Assembly: GCA_028683655.1 (NCBI GenBank)
Contig: JAQUHK010000008.1
Coordinates: 1-33,420, forward strand
Direction: 5' to 3'
Length of the DNA stretch: 33,420 nucleotides
DNA from: Alphaproteobacteria bacterium
GTDB taxonomy: Bacteria > Pseudomonadota > Alphaproteobacteria > UBA9219
The notes under the pieces were generated by a model. The model saw only the letters and a list, made by a program, of their open reading frames with translations. It had not been told where the DNA came from and did no database searches. Below are positions 23,413 to 32,948 of the stretch, one piece after another; position 1 is the stretch's first letter, and every line of letters begins with the position of its first letter. The translations under genes were made by a program, and so were the position numbers.

Positions 23413-26400
23413 CTATTTCGTAATCGTGACCTCTAGCATCTTCGGGGCGGCTTTACCGCTTGGGTCGGTGAAGAGGACGCGGACTTTGAGGGGGAGTGCG
23501 CCTGTGGGGACGTTGGCCGAGGAGAAGGCTTGGGTCGAGGGATCGTAGGAGAGCCACGACGGAAGTGCCTGACCGTTCAGCAGCTGGGCTTGGGTGGCGA
23601 AGCCGCTGGTGGCTCCAACCACATGTTCTACAACTGGGGTCGGCAGCGCGAAGCGAAAGCCTGTGGCATCGCCCGTCACCGTCGCGACGATAGAGGATAC
23701 CGGGACACCGCCTGAAACCCCACGTTGCGTCGGTGCGACGGTCAGAACGACGTTGCTGCTCTGCTCGGTTGGTGTGGTTTGCAGGGCCATGCCAGAGGAT
23801 TGCTGCGTGGACTGTTGTTGACCAGCATGAGGCTGCTGCTGCGGTTGTGGCGGGGCGGAGTCGACAACACCACCGCTGTTAATGCTGGTCTCCGGTATTG
23901 TAACACCACTCGTTGTACCACCACCAGTTGGCCCCGTCGGGATCGTTGGCGCGTTTTGCGTGATCACAGTCGGCTGAACGACGGTGGGTTCCTTTGGCTG
24001 CTCAAGGATAATCAACGCCGAGGCATTACCCGCCGCCTGCGCAAAGATATAGTTCGTGGCCGACAGACCGGAGCCGGTGATGCCATACACTCCAGATCGG
24101 GTTGTGTCAGCCAGTGTCGTGGTCCAGCTGGACGTACCAGAGGTCGCGCTGCCCAGCGTATCGCCGCCTACAAGGCCGACAAGCATGCCCGAAAGCGTCG
24201 GCATGCTCGCGCCCGTGTAAACCGAAACCCGATCCGCCGTATAGTTCAGCGTCGCGGGCGTGATATTGGCCGTCGTGGTCAGACCGGCGGTTGAAACCTC
24301 ATAATTGGTCGCTTCCTCGCCCGTAAGCGTCACAGCAGTTGCGGACACTGTTTTACCTGTGCCAACATTTTTCGTGTCAAATGCCGCCGTACCACCCAAC
24401 AGCGTCAGATAACTTTCGTCGCCAGCCAGAATACCGGTCAGCGTGTTGCCCGTCAGGATCGTCGCCAGTGCGGTGCCGTCATAGATCTTGTTCGCGACGG
24501 TAAAGCTGCCAAGTGTCAGCTGCTTGGGCGTAACGCTGAGGGTCGATGTCGGATCGCTGGCCAGTGCGATGGCATAGCCAAGGCTGCTCGCCAAGGAGCC
24601 GATCGCACTCAAGGTCGTCGTATAGGTTCCAGCCGATCGATAACCGGCATGGCTTGTATTCGCAGCGGCGATGCTGATGGTCGCCGCGCCGGTTATCCCC
24701 GATGTCCCCGCTATATCCCCGTCAATAAAGCCCGTATAGGCAAGACCAACTGTCGGATCGGCACTACCATAGACAATCGAGGTTGTCGCCGGGCTGACAC
24801 TGAGCGTCGGCGCGATTTCATAGAAGAACCAGTTCCCTGCCGCCGCATAGACAGGCGTGCCCCCTGTATAAGCCTGATTATAGTGCTTGGACGCCGTCGT
24901 CATACCGCGCGTTCCCCCGACAGGCGTGCTGGCATAAACGTAATAAGGATTACCACCCCCTGCAACAAGTCCTGTGTTGCTTGCATTGCTGTTGATGAAA
25001 GTGCGCCCTGCCCTGATTAGGATCGTGCCATTCGTCGTCGTGACCGGTTTGTTAAGCATCACATCTGCACTCGCACCAACGACACGCAAAGTAACGTCCG
25101 TAGCCGTCGTCACGCCATTCATCCCATCGACCGTACCGACGGCAAGACCGCCTTGGTTGACAAGCGTCAGCGTACTTGCATTGGCCGCGACGGTCCCAAA
25201 CGTGTTCGTGCCATTATCCAGCGTAAAGGTGCCACTACCGCCCTGCAGGACAACGGAGCCCGCCGTCAGAACCGTTGCGTTATCCTCAGTCGCCGATCCT
25301 GCGCCATCGAGCTTGATACCCAGCGTGCCGGAGGCCAGATCAAGGTCTGCGTCGCTGGCGAAAATAACATCGCCTGCTGTCTCGAAAGTTGTCGAATTGG
25401 AAAGGCTATGCGATCCAGCGATATTGATTGTGCCCGTAGTCGCGCCGCCAAAAGTCACTTTCGAAAAAGAAGAGGGTGCGATCAAATCGGTTAGGAAGCT
25501 GTCCGAAATATTTTGCGCGCCGACAGCTCCAGTCCCGATACCAAGCGTCCGCGCTGCGCTGTGCGGTTTGACAACCAGCGAGCCGGTGCCGGCCCCTTCA
25601 AGGCTTGCACCTGCGCCAAATGTAATGTCATCGGCTTCAATCGTCGTGGTGCCGCCGTTATTATCGATGGTTACATTGTTGCCGAAGTCAATAAGGCCGC
25701 CCTGCGAGAGTAAGCTGACAGAAAGTGCCCCTGCGCTGGAGCCTATATCGGTTCCGGCTCCCAGCGCGATATTATTGCTGGCAACCACATTGAGGGTTGC
25801 GGCTGATCCGGTGGCATTACTGATCGACTGGCTGGCATTGGTTGTAAAATTGCCAGACTTTACGGTCAGCGTCGTTATCGCTCTTCCAAGGGTCAGGGGA
25901 CTGTTATAGGTTTGTGCCGCGTCCGTCGTAATGGCTCCGCCATTGATCGCGGTTGTGCCTGCGGTAACCGACAAAGAGCTTAAAGCCTTGTTTACACCTA
26001 CGGATCCAGCAAAGGTGACAACACCGCTTCCCGCATCAATCGAGAGCGGCGAGTCAGCCAGATTGGTTTCTTTAACATAGTAATTGACCGAGGCCGTACC
26101 ATCTCCAGAGAGATCGTTCCAGCGACCGCTTGAGCCCAGCGTCTGCAAAACCGTTTCTGCGGGATCGGCCAAACCGGTGCCACCCGAATTATTCGGTTCA
26201 CTGGCGTTCCAATTCGTATAAGCACCGTTGATCGCAGTCCCGCTGATACCATTCACGAAATCAGTGCCATTTTGTGTAAAGAAGGCAAGGCCGTTGCCAC
26301 TATCTTGAAGCCCTTCAGGGCCGGCAGCCCACCGCCAGGAAGAGTTAGTGCCTATACCAACGACGCGTTTTCCGGCCAGCCAGGCGGCTTGGAAATTGTT

Positions 26401-28536
26401 ACTGACATAGGTGGTCATCGTCACAACGGCATTCTCAAGCCGTGAGGTGACCGTTGCCAGATAGGTATCCCCCGGATCGGCACCGCAGGTCGGGGTTCCA
26501 CCACCAACAGTACAGCTAGCGGCAGCAGAAAGCGCACTCGCCCAGCTGATCGCGTTACTTGAAACGAGCGCATAGGAATTGCCTGAATCGACAAGACCGG
26601 CGAACGTCACGTTGCCACCGTTTGTGTCAATCGACAGCCCGTTTGGATTGGCAATCAAGACCTGTCCATTCACATTCACAGCACCGCCGTTCGTCATGAT
26701 GGTCTGAGCACTGCTGCCGCCAACGTACAGATCGCCACCGACAAGCGTATTGGCAACACCGTTAAGCGTGATCCGTGTGCCGTCACCAATAACAAGCGAG
26801 CCCCCGTTCGTATCCAGATCGTTGTACAGAAGGACAATGCCCGATCCGTTATGATCGCTGTCGGCAAACAGGTTCAAATTCAAGGCACCGCTGGAGCTCG
26901 TGATGTCCGAATTCAAGGTCACATTATCAACGGCACGCAAGGTTAGCGAGGTATCGGCCCCTGCGGATTTGGTGATCGCGCTATTAATGATAATATCGCC
27001 CAGATCAGAACCACCGGAACCCGTTGTCACCGTAACACTGGTTCCCGCATTCAAAAGGCTCTCAATGGACGAAGCCAGAAGGGTCGAGGTCCCCGTCGGC
27101 GTCCATGTGCCGGAACTGAAGCTTCCATTGGTATCGGAAACAGCATTGATCGTGACGTTATACGGATCGAAGAGCCACATACCCGCGACGCCGTTTGGCG
27201 CAGACGCGCTGCCTGTGGCTCCGGTCGTTTCAAAGTAATGGCCCGATGTTTCGATCCTTCCCCCATTGCCGCCATTCGCTCCGCCCATCGCCAAGAACGT
27301 GCCATAGGCAAGCGTCACGCCGTTTTCATTCGAGATGTCGGATCGGACCACAACCGTACCACCATCCCCGTCATCAAGCGCGCTGGCATCCAAAACGGCA
27401 GAGGCCGCGACTCGTGTGAAGATTGATTCTTGAATCGTGGAGTCCTTACCCTCCCAGCTGCCGCCGACGTCAATCTCGCCACCACCAGTTGCGCCCGTAG
27501 CGTCGATCTTGGTATTCTCCGCAACCGTAACGCTTTTGCCCGTTGCAACGACCTTGCCGCCCTTGCCGGTTGTGCCAGAAACCTTGACCGTTCCGGCAAT
27601 CGTCGTCTTACCTGTGGAGGCCGCAGCAACCGTGATCGATCCACCAGACGTTCCCCTGGCATCCAGCGTGCCTTCATTGTCGATTTCATCGGCCCCAACA
27701 AGTTGAATCGTGCCGCCCTTCTCTGTCACGCCCGCCGCCTCGATCAGGCCTGTATTCTTGATCGTCGCGCCCAAAAGCTGGTCAGCCGCCTTGGCCGACA
27801 ACAGAACGGTGCCACCAGGGGCCAACACAATAGCCTTGTTCTCGATTAGCGTCTTGACCTGAGCCGGATCGACCTTGATCGTTAACATGCGATCGGCATC
27901 CTGAGAAATCGCCATCACGACCGTTTCGCCGGCCGCGAGCACAATCGTGCCCAGACGGGCCTTCAGGATACCTTCATTGCGCAGCTCTGGCGCAAGCAAA
28001 GCGATATAGCCTTTATCCGCAGCCGTGATCGTGCCACCATTCACAATCACGCCAGTCGAGTTGTTTCGCTTGAACGTGTACGCGCCAGCCAGAAAATCCT
28101 GATCCGTGATATCCATGGTCGAGGCGACAACGCCCGCTGCATTCACAACAGCCCCTGCCCCAAACACAATGCCCGCCGGATTGATCAGCCAGACCTGACC
28201 ATTGGCCGTGATCCGCCCGTCAATGGTTGACGGCACAGACGACAAGACTCGGTTAAGCGCAATCGATTCCGCATTCGGCTGCGTAAAGTTGACCTGCGCG
28301 TTAGTGCCCACATCAAAGCTCTGCCAGTTGATGATCGCGTTTTGCGAGCTTTGGGTGATCTCCATCTTCGCGCCCTGCTGCGCGATCGCGACAGCCCCCG
28401 AGGCCACACTTGCGCCACTCGGCAGCGTGTTGGCATCGACGGCAGCCATAGCCGCCGTGCCATTAAGCATCAGAAGGACGCTCGCCAAAGTACAGGGAAG
28501 AACGAGACGGTGTTTCTTTGGGGTGCGAATAGGCAT
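23413..28536 (-). CDS. Two-partner secretion exoprotein (TpsA) with MBG/YDG repeats and a lectin-like insert
   Basis: 1707-residue secreted or surface adhesin-like protein, exported by the TpsB encoded just upstream. Signal peptide at residues ~9-31 (LVLPCTLASVLLMLNGTAAMA). The TPS secretion domain follows to about residue 280, with NAIINWQSFDVGTNAQVNF and VWLINPAGIVFGAGAVV. A long Gly/Thr/Val-rich beta-helix stretch comes next. Around 690-822 is a C-type-lectin-like segment (TYLATVTSRLENAV, YTNWNASEPNNSGG, GRWNDLSGDG, YYVKE). Then MBG-like (~1240-1330), YDG (~1335-1425, NKIYDGTALAT) and a second MBG-like module (~1430-1510). A Gln-rich linker (QPQQQPHAGQQQSTQQ) and an Ig-like C-terminal domain end it. 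Start ATG with GAGG upstream; 66 bases after the tpsB stop. Confidence 0.93.
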   Translation of the reverse strand: MPIRTPKKHRLVLPCTLASVLLMLNGTAAMAAVDANTLPSGASVASGAVAIAQQGAKMEITQSSQNAIINWQSFDVGTNAQVNFTQPNAESIALNRVLSSVPSTIDGRITANGQVWLINPAGIVFGAGAVVNAAGVVASTMDITDQDFLAGAYTFKRNNSTGVIVNGGTITAADKGYIALLAPELRNEGILKARLGTIVLAAGETVVMAISQDADRMLTIKVDPAQVKTLIENKAIVLAPGGTVLLSAKAADQLLGATIKNTGLIEAAGVTEKGGTIQLVGADEIDNEGTLDARGTSGGSITVAAASTGKTTIAGTVKVSGTTGKGGKVVATGKSVTVAENTKIDATGATGGGEIDVGGSWEGKDSTIQESIFTRVAASAVLDASALDDGDGGTVVVRSDISNENGVTLAYGTFLAMGGANGGNGGRIETSGHYFETTGATGSASAPNGVAGMWLFDPYNVTINAVSDTNGSFSSGTWTPTGTSTLLASSIESLLNAGTSVTVTTGSGGSDLGDIIINSAITKSAGADTSLTLRAVDNVTLNSDITSSSGALNLNLFADSDHNGSGIVLLYNDLDTNGGSLVIGDGTRITLNGVANTLVGGDLYVGGSSAQTIMTNGGAVNVNGQVLIANPNGLSIDTNGGNVTFAGLVDSGNSYALVSSNAISWASALSAAASCTVGGGTPTCGADPGDTYLATVTSRLENAVVTMTTYVSNNFQAAWLAGKRVVGIGTNSSWRWAAGPEGLQDSGNGLAFFTQNGTDFVNGISGTAINGAYTNWNASEPNNSGGTGLADPAETVLQTLGSSGRWNDLSGDGTASVNYYVKETNLADSPLSIDAGSGVVTFAGSVGVNKALSSLSVTAGTTAINGGAITTDAAQTYNSPLTLGRAITTLTVKSGNFTTNASQSISNATGSAATLNVVASNNIALGAGTDIGSSAGALSVSLLSQGGLIDFGNNVTIDNNGGTTTIEADDITFGAGASLEGAGTGSLVVKPHSAARTLGIGTGAVGAQNISDSFLTDLIAPSSFSKVTFGGATTGTINIAGSHSLSNSTTFETAGDVIFASDADLDLASGTLGIKLDGAGSATEDNATVLTAGSVVLQGGSGTFTLDNGTNTFGTVAANASTLTLVNQGGLAVGTVDGMNGVTTATDVTLRVVGASADVMLNKPVTTTNGTILIRAGRTFINSNASNTGLVAGGGNPYYVYASTPVGGTRGMTTASKHYNQAYTGGTPVYAAAGNWFFYEIAPTLSVSPATTSIVYGSADPTVGLAYTGFIDGDIAGTSGITGAATISIAAANTSHAGYRSAGTYTTTLSAIGSLASSLGYAIALASDPTSTLSVTPKQLTLGSFTVANKIYDGTALATILTGNTLTGILAGDESYLTLLGGTAAFDTKNVGTGKTVSATAVTLTGEEATNYEVSTAGLTTTANITPATLNYTADRVSVYTGASMPTLSGMLVGLVGGDTLGSATSGTSSWTTTLADTTRSGVYGITGSGLSATNYIFAQAAGNASALIILEQPKEPTVVQPTVITQNAPTIPTGPTGGGTTSGVTIPETSINSGGVVDSAPPQPQQQPHAGQQQSTQQSSGMALQTTPTEQSSNVVLTVAPTQRGVSGGVPVSSIVATVTGDATGFRFALPTPVVEHVVGATSGFATQAQLLNGQALPSWLSYDPSTQAFSSANVPTGALPLKVRVLFTDPSGKAAPKMLEVTITK

Positions 28537-28602
28537 GGGCTGAAGCCTCGATAGAAAAACGGTAGAAAGGGAAAAAGGGAAGTAAACTCCAAGAGCGATA
28601 GT

Positions 28603-30318
28603 TCAGAAGGTCAAACTTGCCCGGACCCAGAAACGGAAATTTTCGTCATAGCCGTCACTGTCTTTACTATCGATCTGCCCCGCATTGTCACCGATGGTAT
28701 GGGCAACCGTTGCGTTGATCTGGGCATAATCCAGCGGATGAACGGCCACGCCAATACCCGCGCCATGCAGCCAATAATCGTTCGGCACATCGGAGCCGGC
28801 GTTCCAGCCTCCCCACGTCCGTTGATGCTGCTCGATCCATCCCACGTCATAAAAGTCGTACAATTGAAGCCAATCCAACAGATTATGCCGCAACTCAACA
28901 CGCCCGAGGAACCCTTGATCCCCCATGGCTTCATTCACAGGATAGGCCCGCACGCCTTCCGGCCCGCCCAGCGACATCTGCTCGGATGAATCCAGATTCT
29001 GGGGCGCAAGCTGGGCACTGGCAGAAACAAACAACTGATTGATCGTGTCAAGCCCCTGAAGCCGCGAGGCTGCAAGGTTAACCTTGCCATAAACCCCATT
29101 GGTTTCTAGACTTGCTTGATCTTGCGCATAGTTGGACTCGTTGCCATGCAGGTTCAAACGCCCCGTCGTCATGGAAGCATTCACAATTGTCGTGCCCCCC
29201 GTCAGGACGTGATCGGCGAGCGTAGCAGACGCCCCCAAACTGCCAACATGAATTTCCTTTGAACTACTATTCAAATCCAGAACAGAATTCTCAAGACGCT
29301 TGTAATCATATGAGGCCGTCAGATTAACGCTGTGATCCGCTCCGCGCAGAAGCGCATAGAGCGCGTTCAGCCCGCCGGTATAAGCATAGCCATCCTGCTT
29401 GGTCGCGCTGAAATCCTCATCGACATCGTAGGTCATCGCCGACGTATTAACGCCCAGCGTGAGGCCAGAGGCATGAACCGGCGCACTCATGGCCAAACGA
29501 CCATAGGTACTGTCCAAGCTTTTGACGAGCAGCAGCGACGTCTGGTCGCCGATCCCCGTTGCGTTGCTCATGGTGCCGACGGCAATCGTGCGCCATACAC
29601 CAACCGACCGCGAACTTTCATTGTTTTCCTGAACCGAAGCACTGAGCAGATTTTTGTCGGTCACCTTAACAACAGCATCCGTCTCGCGCTCGTTGGAGCC
29701 AGCTTCTAGCTCAGCCGCCGCTGTGATTCCCGGAATTTCATTCAGCCGCGCCACGCCCTCGCGCAATTCATCGGGACGCAGCGGCTTACCAGGCTGAGCA
29801 CTAGCCGCCACAACATCGCGGGCAAGCCCCGCATCGGCCCGTGCATTAGGGGCTGAATCGATCTTGATCTGTCCCAGCGTGCTTTCCAGCACGACAATAC
29901 GGATAATGCCGTTTTTGATCGTTTGCCGAGGTAAAACAGCCCGCGCCAAATAATTGTGATCGCGATAATAGTCGCCGATCTTGCGGGCTAATTCCTGAAG
30001 CTCAGCAAAGGTCAAATCCTTGCCTATCGAATCCTGAATAAGCCCCTTCAAAACCTCTTGCGGAAAAAGGTGCGACTCGATCTCGAAATCTTCGACATGA
30101 ATCTTCAGATCGGGATTCGTCGGTGGCAGCGTAGGCTCCTCCCTGACGGGCGGGGGCGGCGCAAGCTTGGGCGCAAGAGGCGGCGCGATCTGTTGGAACT
30201 GGTGTAACAAGGCTCCAGCATCAGGCACGGAGGCCGCCTGAACCTGTTGCGACACACAAAACAACGGCGCGGCGAGTAGAAGCAGAGCCGTTCGGGAACG
30301 ACAGAAAGAAAATGTCAT
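28603..30318 (-). CDS. TpsB outer-membrane transporter (ShlB/FhaC family)
   Basis: Outer-membrane Omp85-type transporter exporting the adjacent exoprotein. 571 residues from MTFSFCRSRTALLLLAAPLF, a clear signal peptide; the longer frame to 30483 adds an unlikely N-terminus. After a Pro-rich linker come two POTRA domains (~70-220: IHVEDFEIESHLFPQEVL, LAQ-type helix DYYRDHNYLARAVLPRQ, then GIIRIVVLESTLGQIKI). The remainder is a 16-strand barrel, with the loop-6 motif as GPEGVRAYPV and a terminal aromatic signature WVRASLTF. Precedes tpsA on the same strand, the usual tpsBA order. Divergent from the glycosyltransferase gene across a 222-bp gap in which I see nothing distinctive. Confidence 0.93.
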   Translation of the reverse strand: MTFSFCRSRTALLLLAAPLFCVSQQVQAASVPDAGALLHQFQQIAPPLAPKLAPPPPVREEPTLPPTNPDLKIHVEDFEIESHLFPQEVLKGLIQDSIGKDLTFAELQELARKIGDYYRDHNYLARAVLPRQTIKNGIIRIVVLESTLGQIKIDSAPNARADAGLARDVVAASAQPGKPLRPDELREGVARLNEIPGITAAAELEAGSNERETDAVVKVTDKNLLSASVQENNESSRSVGVWRTIAVGTMSNATGIGDQTSLLLVKSLDSTYGRLAMSAPVHASGLTLGVNTSAMTYDVDEDFSATKQDGYAYTGGLNALYALLRGADHSVNLTASYDYKRLENSVLDLNSSSKEIHVGSLGASATLADHVLTGGTTIVNASMTTGRLNLHGNESNYAQDQASLETNGVYGKVNLAASRLQGLDTINQLFVSASAQLAPQNLDSSEQMSLGGPEGVRAYPVNEAMGDQGFLGRVELRHNLLDWLQLYDFYDVGWIEQHQRTWGGWNAGSDVPNDYWLHGAGIGVAVHPLDYAQINATVAHTIGDNAGQIDSKDSDGYDENFRFWVRASLTF

Positions 30319-30540
30319 GCAAGAACCTAAAGAGGAGTGCGGATTGCCATCGGCAGCAGAGGGAATTAAATGATACACGTTACGGTTAAGAAGTAAACAG
30401 GCTAGAGAAAAAAACGAACAGAACCAATTCATACCTTTGTATTTCCTTGACCTTATACCCTCACCATTGATCCCATGCTTCATTCATTATACAACGAATC
30501 CAGCTGCGTCGTTTCGTTGATGATTTAAGGCCTTATTCCC

Positions 30541-31809
30541 ATGCCGTTGTCCCGCCCCCTCAAAGTGGCCGCTCTGGTCGACCTTCCCCGTTGTGCTGTT
30601 TCCGGCGGCCATGTGCGCGGATGGGAATACCGCGCTAAGGCGGTGGCCAAGTCCGATAGGCCAATTGACCTCACGGTCTTCTTCTCCGGCAACCAGCCCA
30701 TGGAAGAACTCTCCCCCCACGTGCGTTTTCGTCACCTGCCCCCTGTTTTCAGCACGGCGCGACTGCGCGCGATCCTGCCTTATATCCCCGACAATACGGA
30801 TCTGGCCCCCTATCATCCCGCTTTAGCCAAAGAGCTTGCCGCTTTCGATGTCATCCACACGACCGATGGCTTCTTTGCCTTCTCGCGCACGGCGGAAAAA
30901 ATCTCAAAAAAACACGCCATTCCGCTCGTGACCTCGTTCCATACGGACACCGTTTCCTATTCGAACGTCTTTACGCGCAAAACGATCAACTCACTTTTCC
31001 ACGAGTCATGGCTATCCCGTTTCCTGAACGACACATGCAAGCTGCCTGAGAAACAGGAGCAAAAGATGCTCCGTCGGCTACGCGCGCACCTGAACTGTTG
31101 CAGCGAAGCTCTCTATATCCGGCCCGAGGATCTGGCTTTGGTCGAAGAGACAATCGGCAAACAGCATGCCCACGCCATGGGCGTCGTCGTGGACAAGGAG
31201 CGCTTTTCTGCTGCAAAGGCCGACCGACAAAAAATCGAAGCCCTTCACACCATTCCGGCTGGCCGGTTTTTAATCGTCTTTATCGGACGGCTGGATGTCG
31301 GTAAAAACATCTATACCCTCATTGAAGCCATGGAAGACATGGTCAAACAAGGCCTCCCCGTCCATTTGTTCACGGCAGGCATCGGCCCCGCCGACAAAGA
31401 CCTGCGGGCGCGACTTGGCGACCATGTCACCGTTGCCGGTTTTGTCGAGCCTGACGCGCTAGCCGATGTTCTGGCCAGTGCCGATACGCTCGCGCTTTGC
31501 TCTGAAATTGAAATCCGCAGTCAGGTGATCCTTGAAGCCCTGTCATCCGGTCTGCCTGTCGCCGTCTCGGCCAAGAGCGGAATCGCCGATCTGGTGCCGG
31601 AAGCTCACCCTGCACTCAGCATCGTTTACGGCCAAGGCGAGGGTTGGTCGGCGGCACTGAGCACTCTCGTCCACAATCCTGCGCGTATCGCTGCCATGCG
31701 CGAGGCCGCCAAAACCTATGCCCGTGATCATATCGCAACATGGGAAACGGTTATGCGAGATGACTTCCTGCCTGTCTGGCAACAAGCCTTCGACACAAAG
31801 AAATCCTGA
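30541..31809 (+). CDS. GT4-type glycosyltransferase
   Basis: 422 residues, cytoplasmic or membrane-associated; transfers a sugar from a nucleotide donor onto a lipid or glycan acceptor. GT-B fold: N-terminal half with the acceptor domain (FDVIHTTDGFFAFSRTAEKI, LVTSFHTDTVSYSNVF), C-terminal donor domain with FLIVFIGRLDVGKNIYTLIE, then the E-x7-E motif in EIEIRSQVILEALSSGLPV. AAGG lies 11 bases before the ATG. The acceptor cannot be predicted. It stands alone, 14 bases from and convergent with the next leftward gene. Confidence 0.9.
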   Translation: MPLSRPLKVAALVDLPRCAVSGGHVRGWEYRAKAVAKSDRPIDLTVFFSGNQPMEELSPHVRFRHLPPVFSTARLRAILPYIPDNTDLAPYHPALAKELAAFDVIHTTDGFFAFSRTAEKISKKHAIPLVTSFHTDTVSYSNVFTRKTINSLFHESWLSRFLNDTCKLPEKQEQKMLRRLRAHLNCCSEALYIRPEDLALVEETIGKQHAHAMGVVVDKERFSAAKADRQKIEALHTIPAGRFLIVFIGRLDVGKNIYTLIEAMEDMVKQGLPVHLFTAGIGPADKDLRARLGDHVTVAGFVEPDALADVLASADTLALCSEIEIRSQVILEALSSGLPVAVSAKSGIADLVPEAHPALSIVYGQGEGWSAALSTLVHNPARIAAMREAAKTYARDHIATWETVMRDDFLPVWQQAFDTKKS

Positions 31810-31823
31810 TTTTCCGGCTTGTT

Positions 31824-32948
31824 TTACCAGCTCATCGCCGTGGCCGATTTCTTATCAGGCTCCATGACCTTGGCTAGCAGGCGGGCGATTTCCTGCCTGT
31901 TTTGCCAAGGAACCTTACGGTCCTTGAACCGCGACGACATCACGTCCCAGCAATAGGTCGCGTGATTGACCTTGCCAAGACTGTTGCCAATCTCCCAATA
32001 AATCTTGTCACTGTCTTTTAAGAATGCAAGAAAATCGGCCGACGAGCTTTTTTCCATGAACATCTTGTCATAACTGGACTGATAGGTCTGGACAATCTTG
32101 TCCGTCTTCTGCCATTCAAGGCGCAATTGATCCCTGACCTGTTTAAACAGGGCTTGAACTTCCTTGGTTTCCGCCGCCGTCACCCCGACGACAGGAGCCT
32201 CATTCTCGGCAATCCATTTGATAAGTTCGACAAACCGCGTCTGTTCACAAACATACTGATAAGAGTAATAAACGATACCCTTCCATGCAGCGAAAATATC
32301 TAGCGCACGTTCCTTCGGTAAACGAAAGGCCAGAATCAACGGCATCAAAGCATCAAGGTCTTTGGCTTCCCAAATCTTATCGATCAGTTGACGCGCCTTC
32401 TCATCCGAGGATGACTTAGCATCTGGAAAGGCCGCAAGAATAAGCGGCTCGAACTTTTGCAGCATGAAGGATTCAATCTCGGCCCACGTCTCGTCACTCA
32501 CCTCGAAATAGGCTTCATCAACAGTAATCCCTTCGCGCACGAACACGTCTTTCATCAAAAACGGGTCAAGTGACGGCACGTGGTTGAGAATAGAGATGAC
32601 CCGCATATCAGCAGCCAGTGCCTCCGGCGTCAACGCTCCTTCGCCACAATACTCCTTGATTGATCCTTCAACGCCCTTTTCGTGATAGAAGATTGTGCGT
32701 CCGCCTTCGTAAATGTTATCTTCATTGAACGGAAAATACAGCTTGGTTCCAACGGAAGGTGCCCCGCCCCGACGATCATCTTCGGGAACAGCATCCTTGA
32801 TCAGCACAAGCGCATTCAATGCTTTCGTCTCAAAAAACAGCTTGGCCTCGGGATTATTGGCCAGAACGCGATGAGTCAGCTCATTGCAATTAAAGACACG
32901 GGGGGACCCCGTATCGAGCATTGGTTTAAGATATTTGTTCTCTGCCAT
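31824..32948 (-). CDS. Unrecognised cytoplasmic protein
   Basis: 374 residues, no signal peptide or membrane segment, acidic and largely helical in its C-terminal two thirds (ETKEVQALFKQVRDQLRLEWQK). The N-terminal third is mixed (MAENKYLKPMLDTGSPRVFN...). No catalytic motif is evident. GGAGAAGTG precedes the ATG and lies in the 3' end of the upstream gene; the ATG directly follows that gene's TGA, indicating translational coupling. The function is unknown. Confidence 0.8.
   Translation of the reverse strand: MAENKYLKPMLDTGSPRVFNCNELTHRVLANNPEAKLFFETKALNALVLIKDAVPEDDRRGGAPSVGTKLYFPFNEDNIYEGGRTIFYHEKGVEGSIKEYCGEGALTPEALAADMRVISILNHVPSLDPFLMKDVFVREGITVDEAYFEVSDETWAEIESFMLQKFEPLILAAFPDAKSSSDEKARQLIDKIWEAKDLDALMPLILAFRLPKERALDIFAAWKGIVYYSYQYVCEQTRFVELIKWIAENEAPVVGVTAAETKEVQALFKQVRDQLRLEWQKTDKIVQTYQSSYDKMFMEKSSSADFLAFLKDSDKIYWEIGNSLGKVNHATYCWDVMSSRFKDRKVPWQNRQEIARLLAKVMEPDKKSATAMSW

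Noticed and set aside
24974-25909. Plus-strand 311-codon frame opposite tpsA
   Set aside because: Pro/Val/Ser-rich antisense translation of Gly/Thr-rich repeats; no start signal and no domain.
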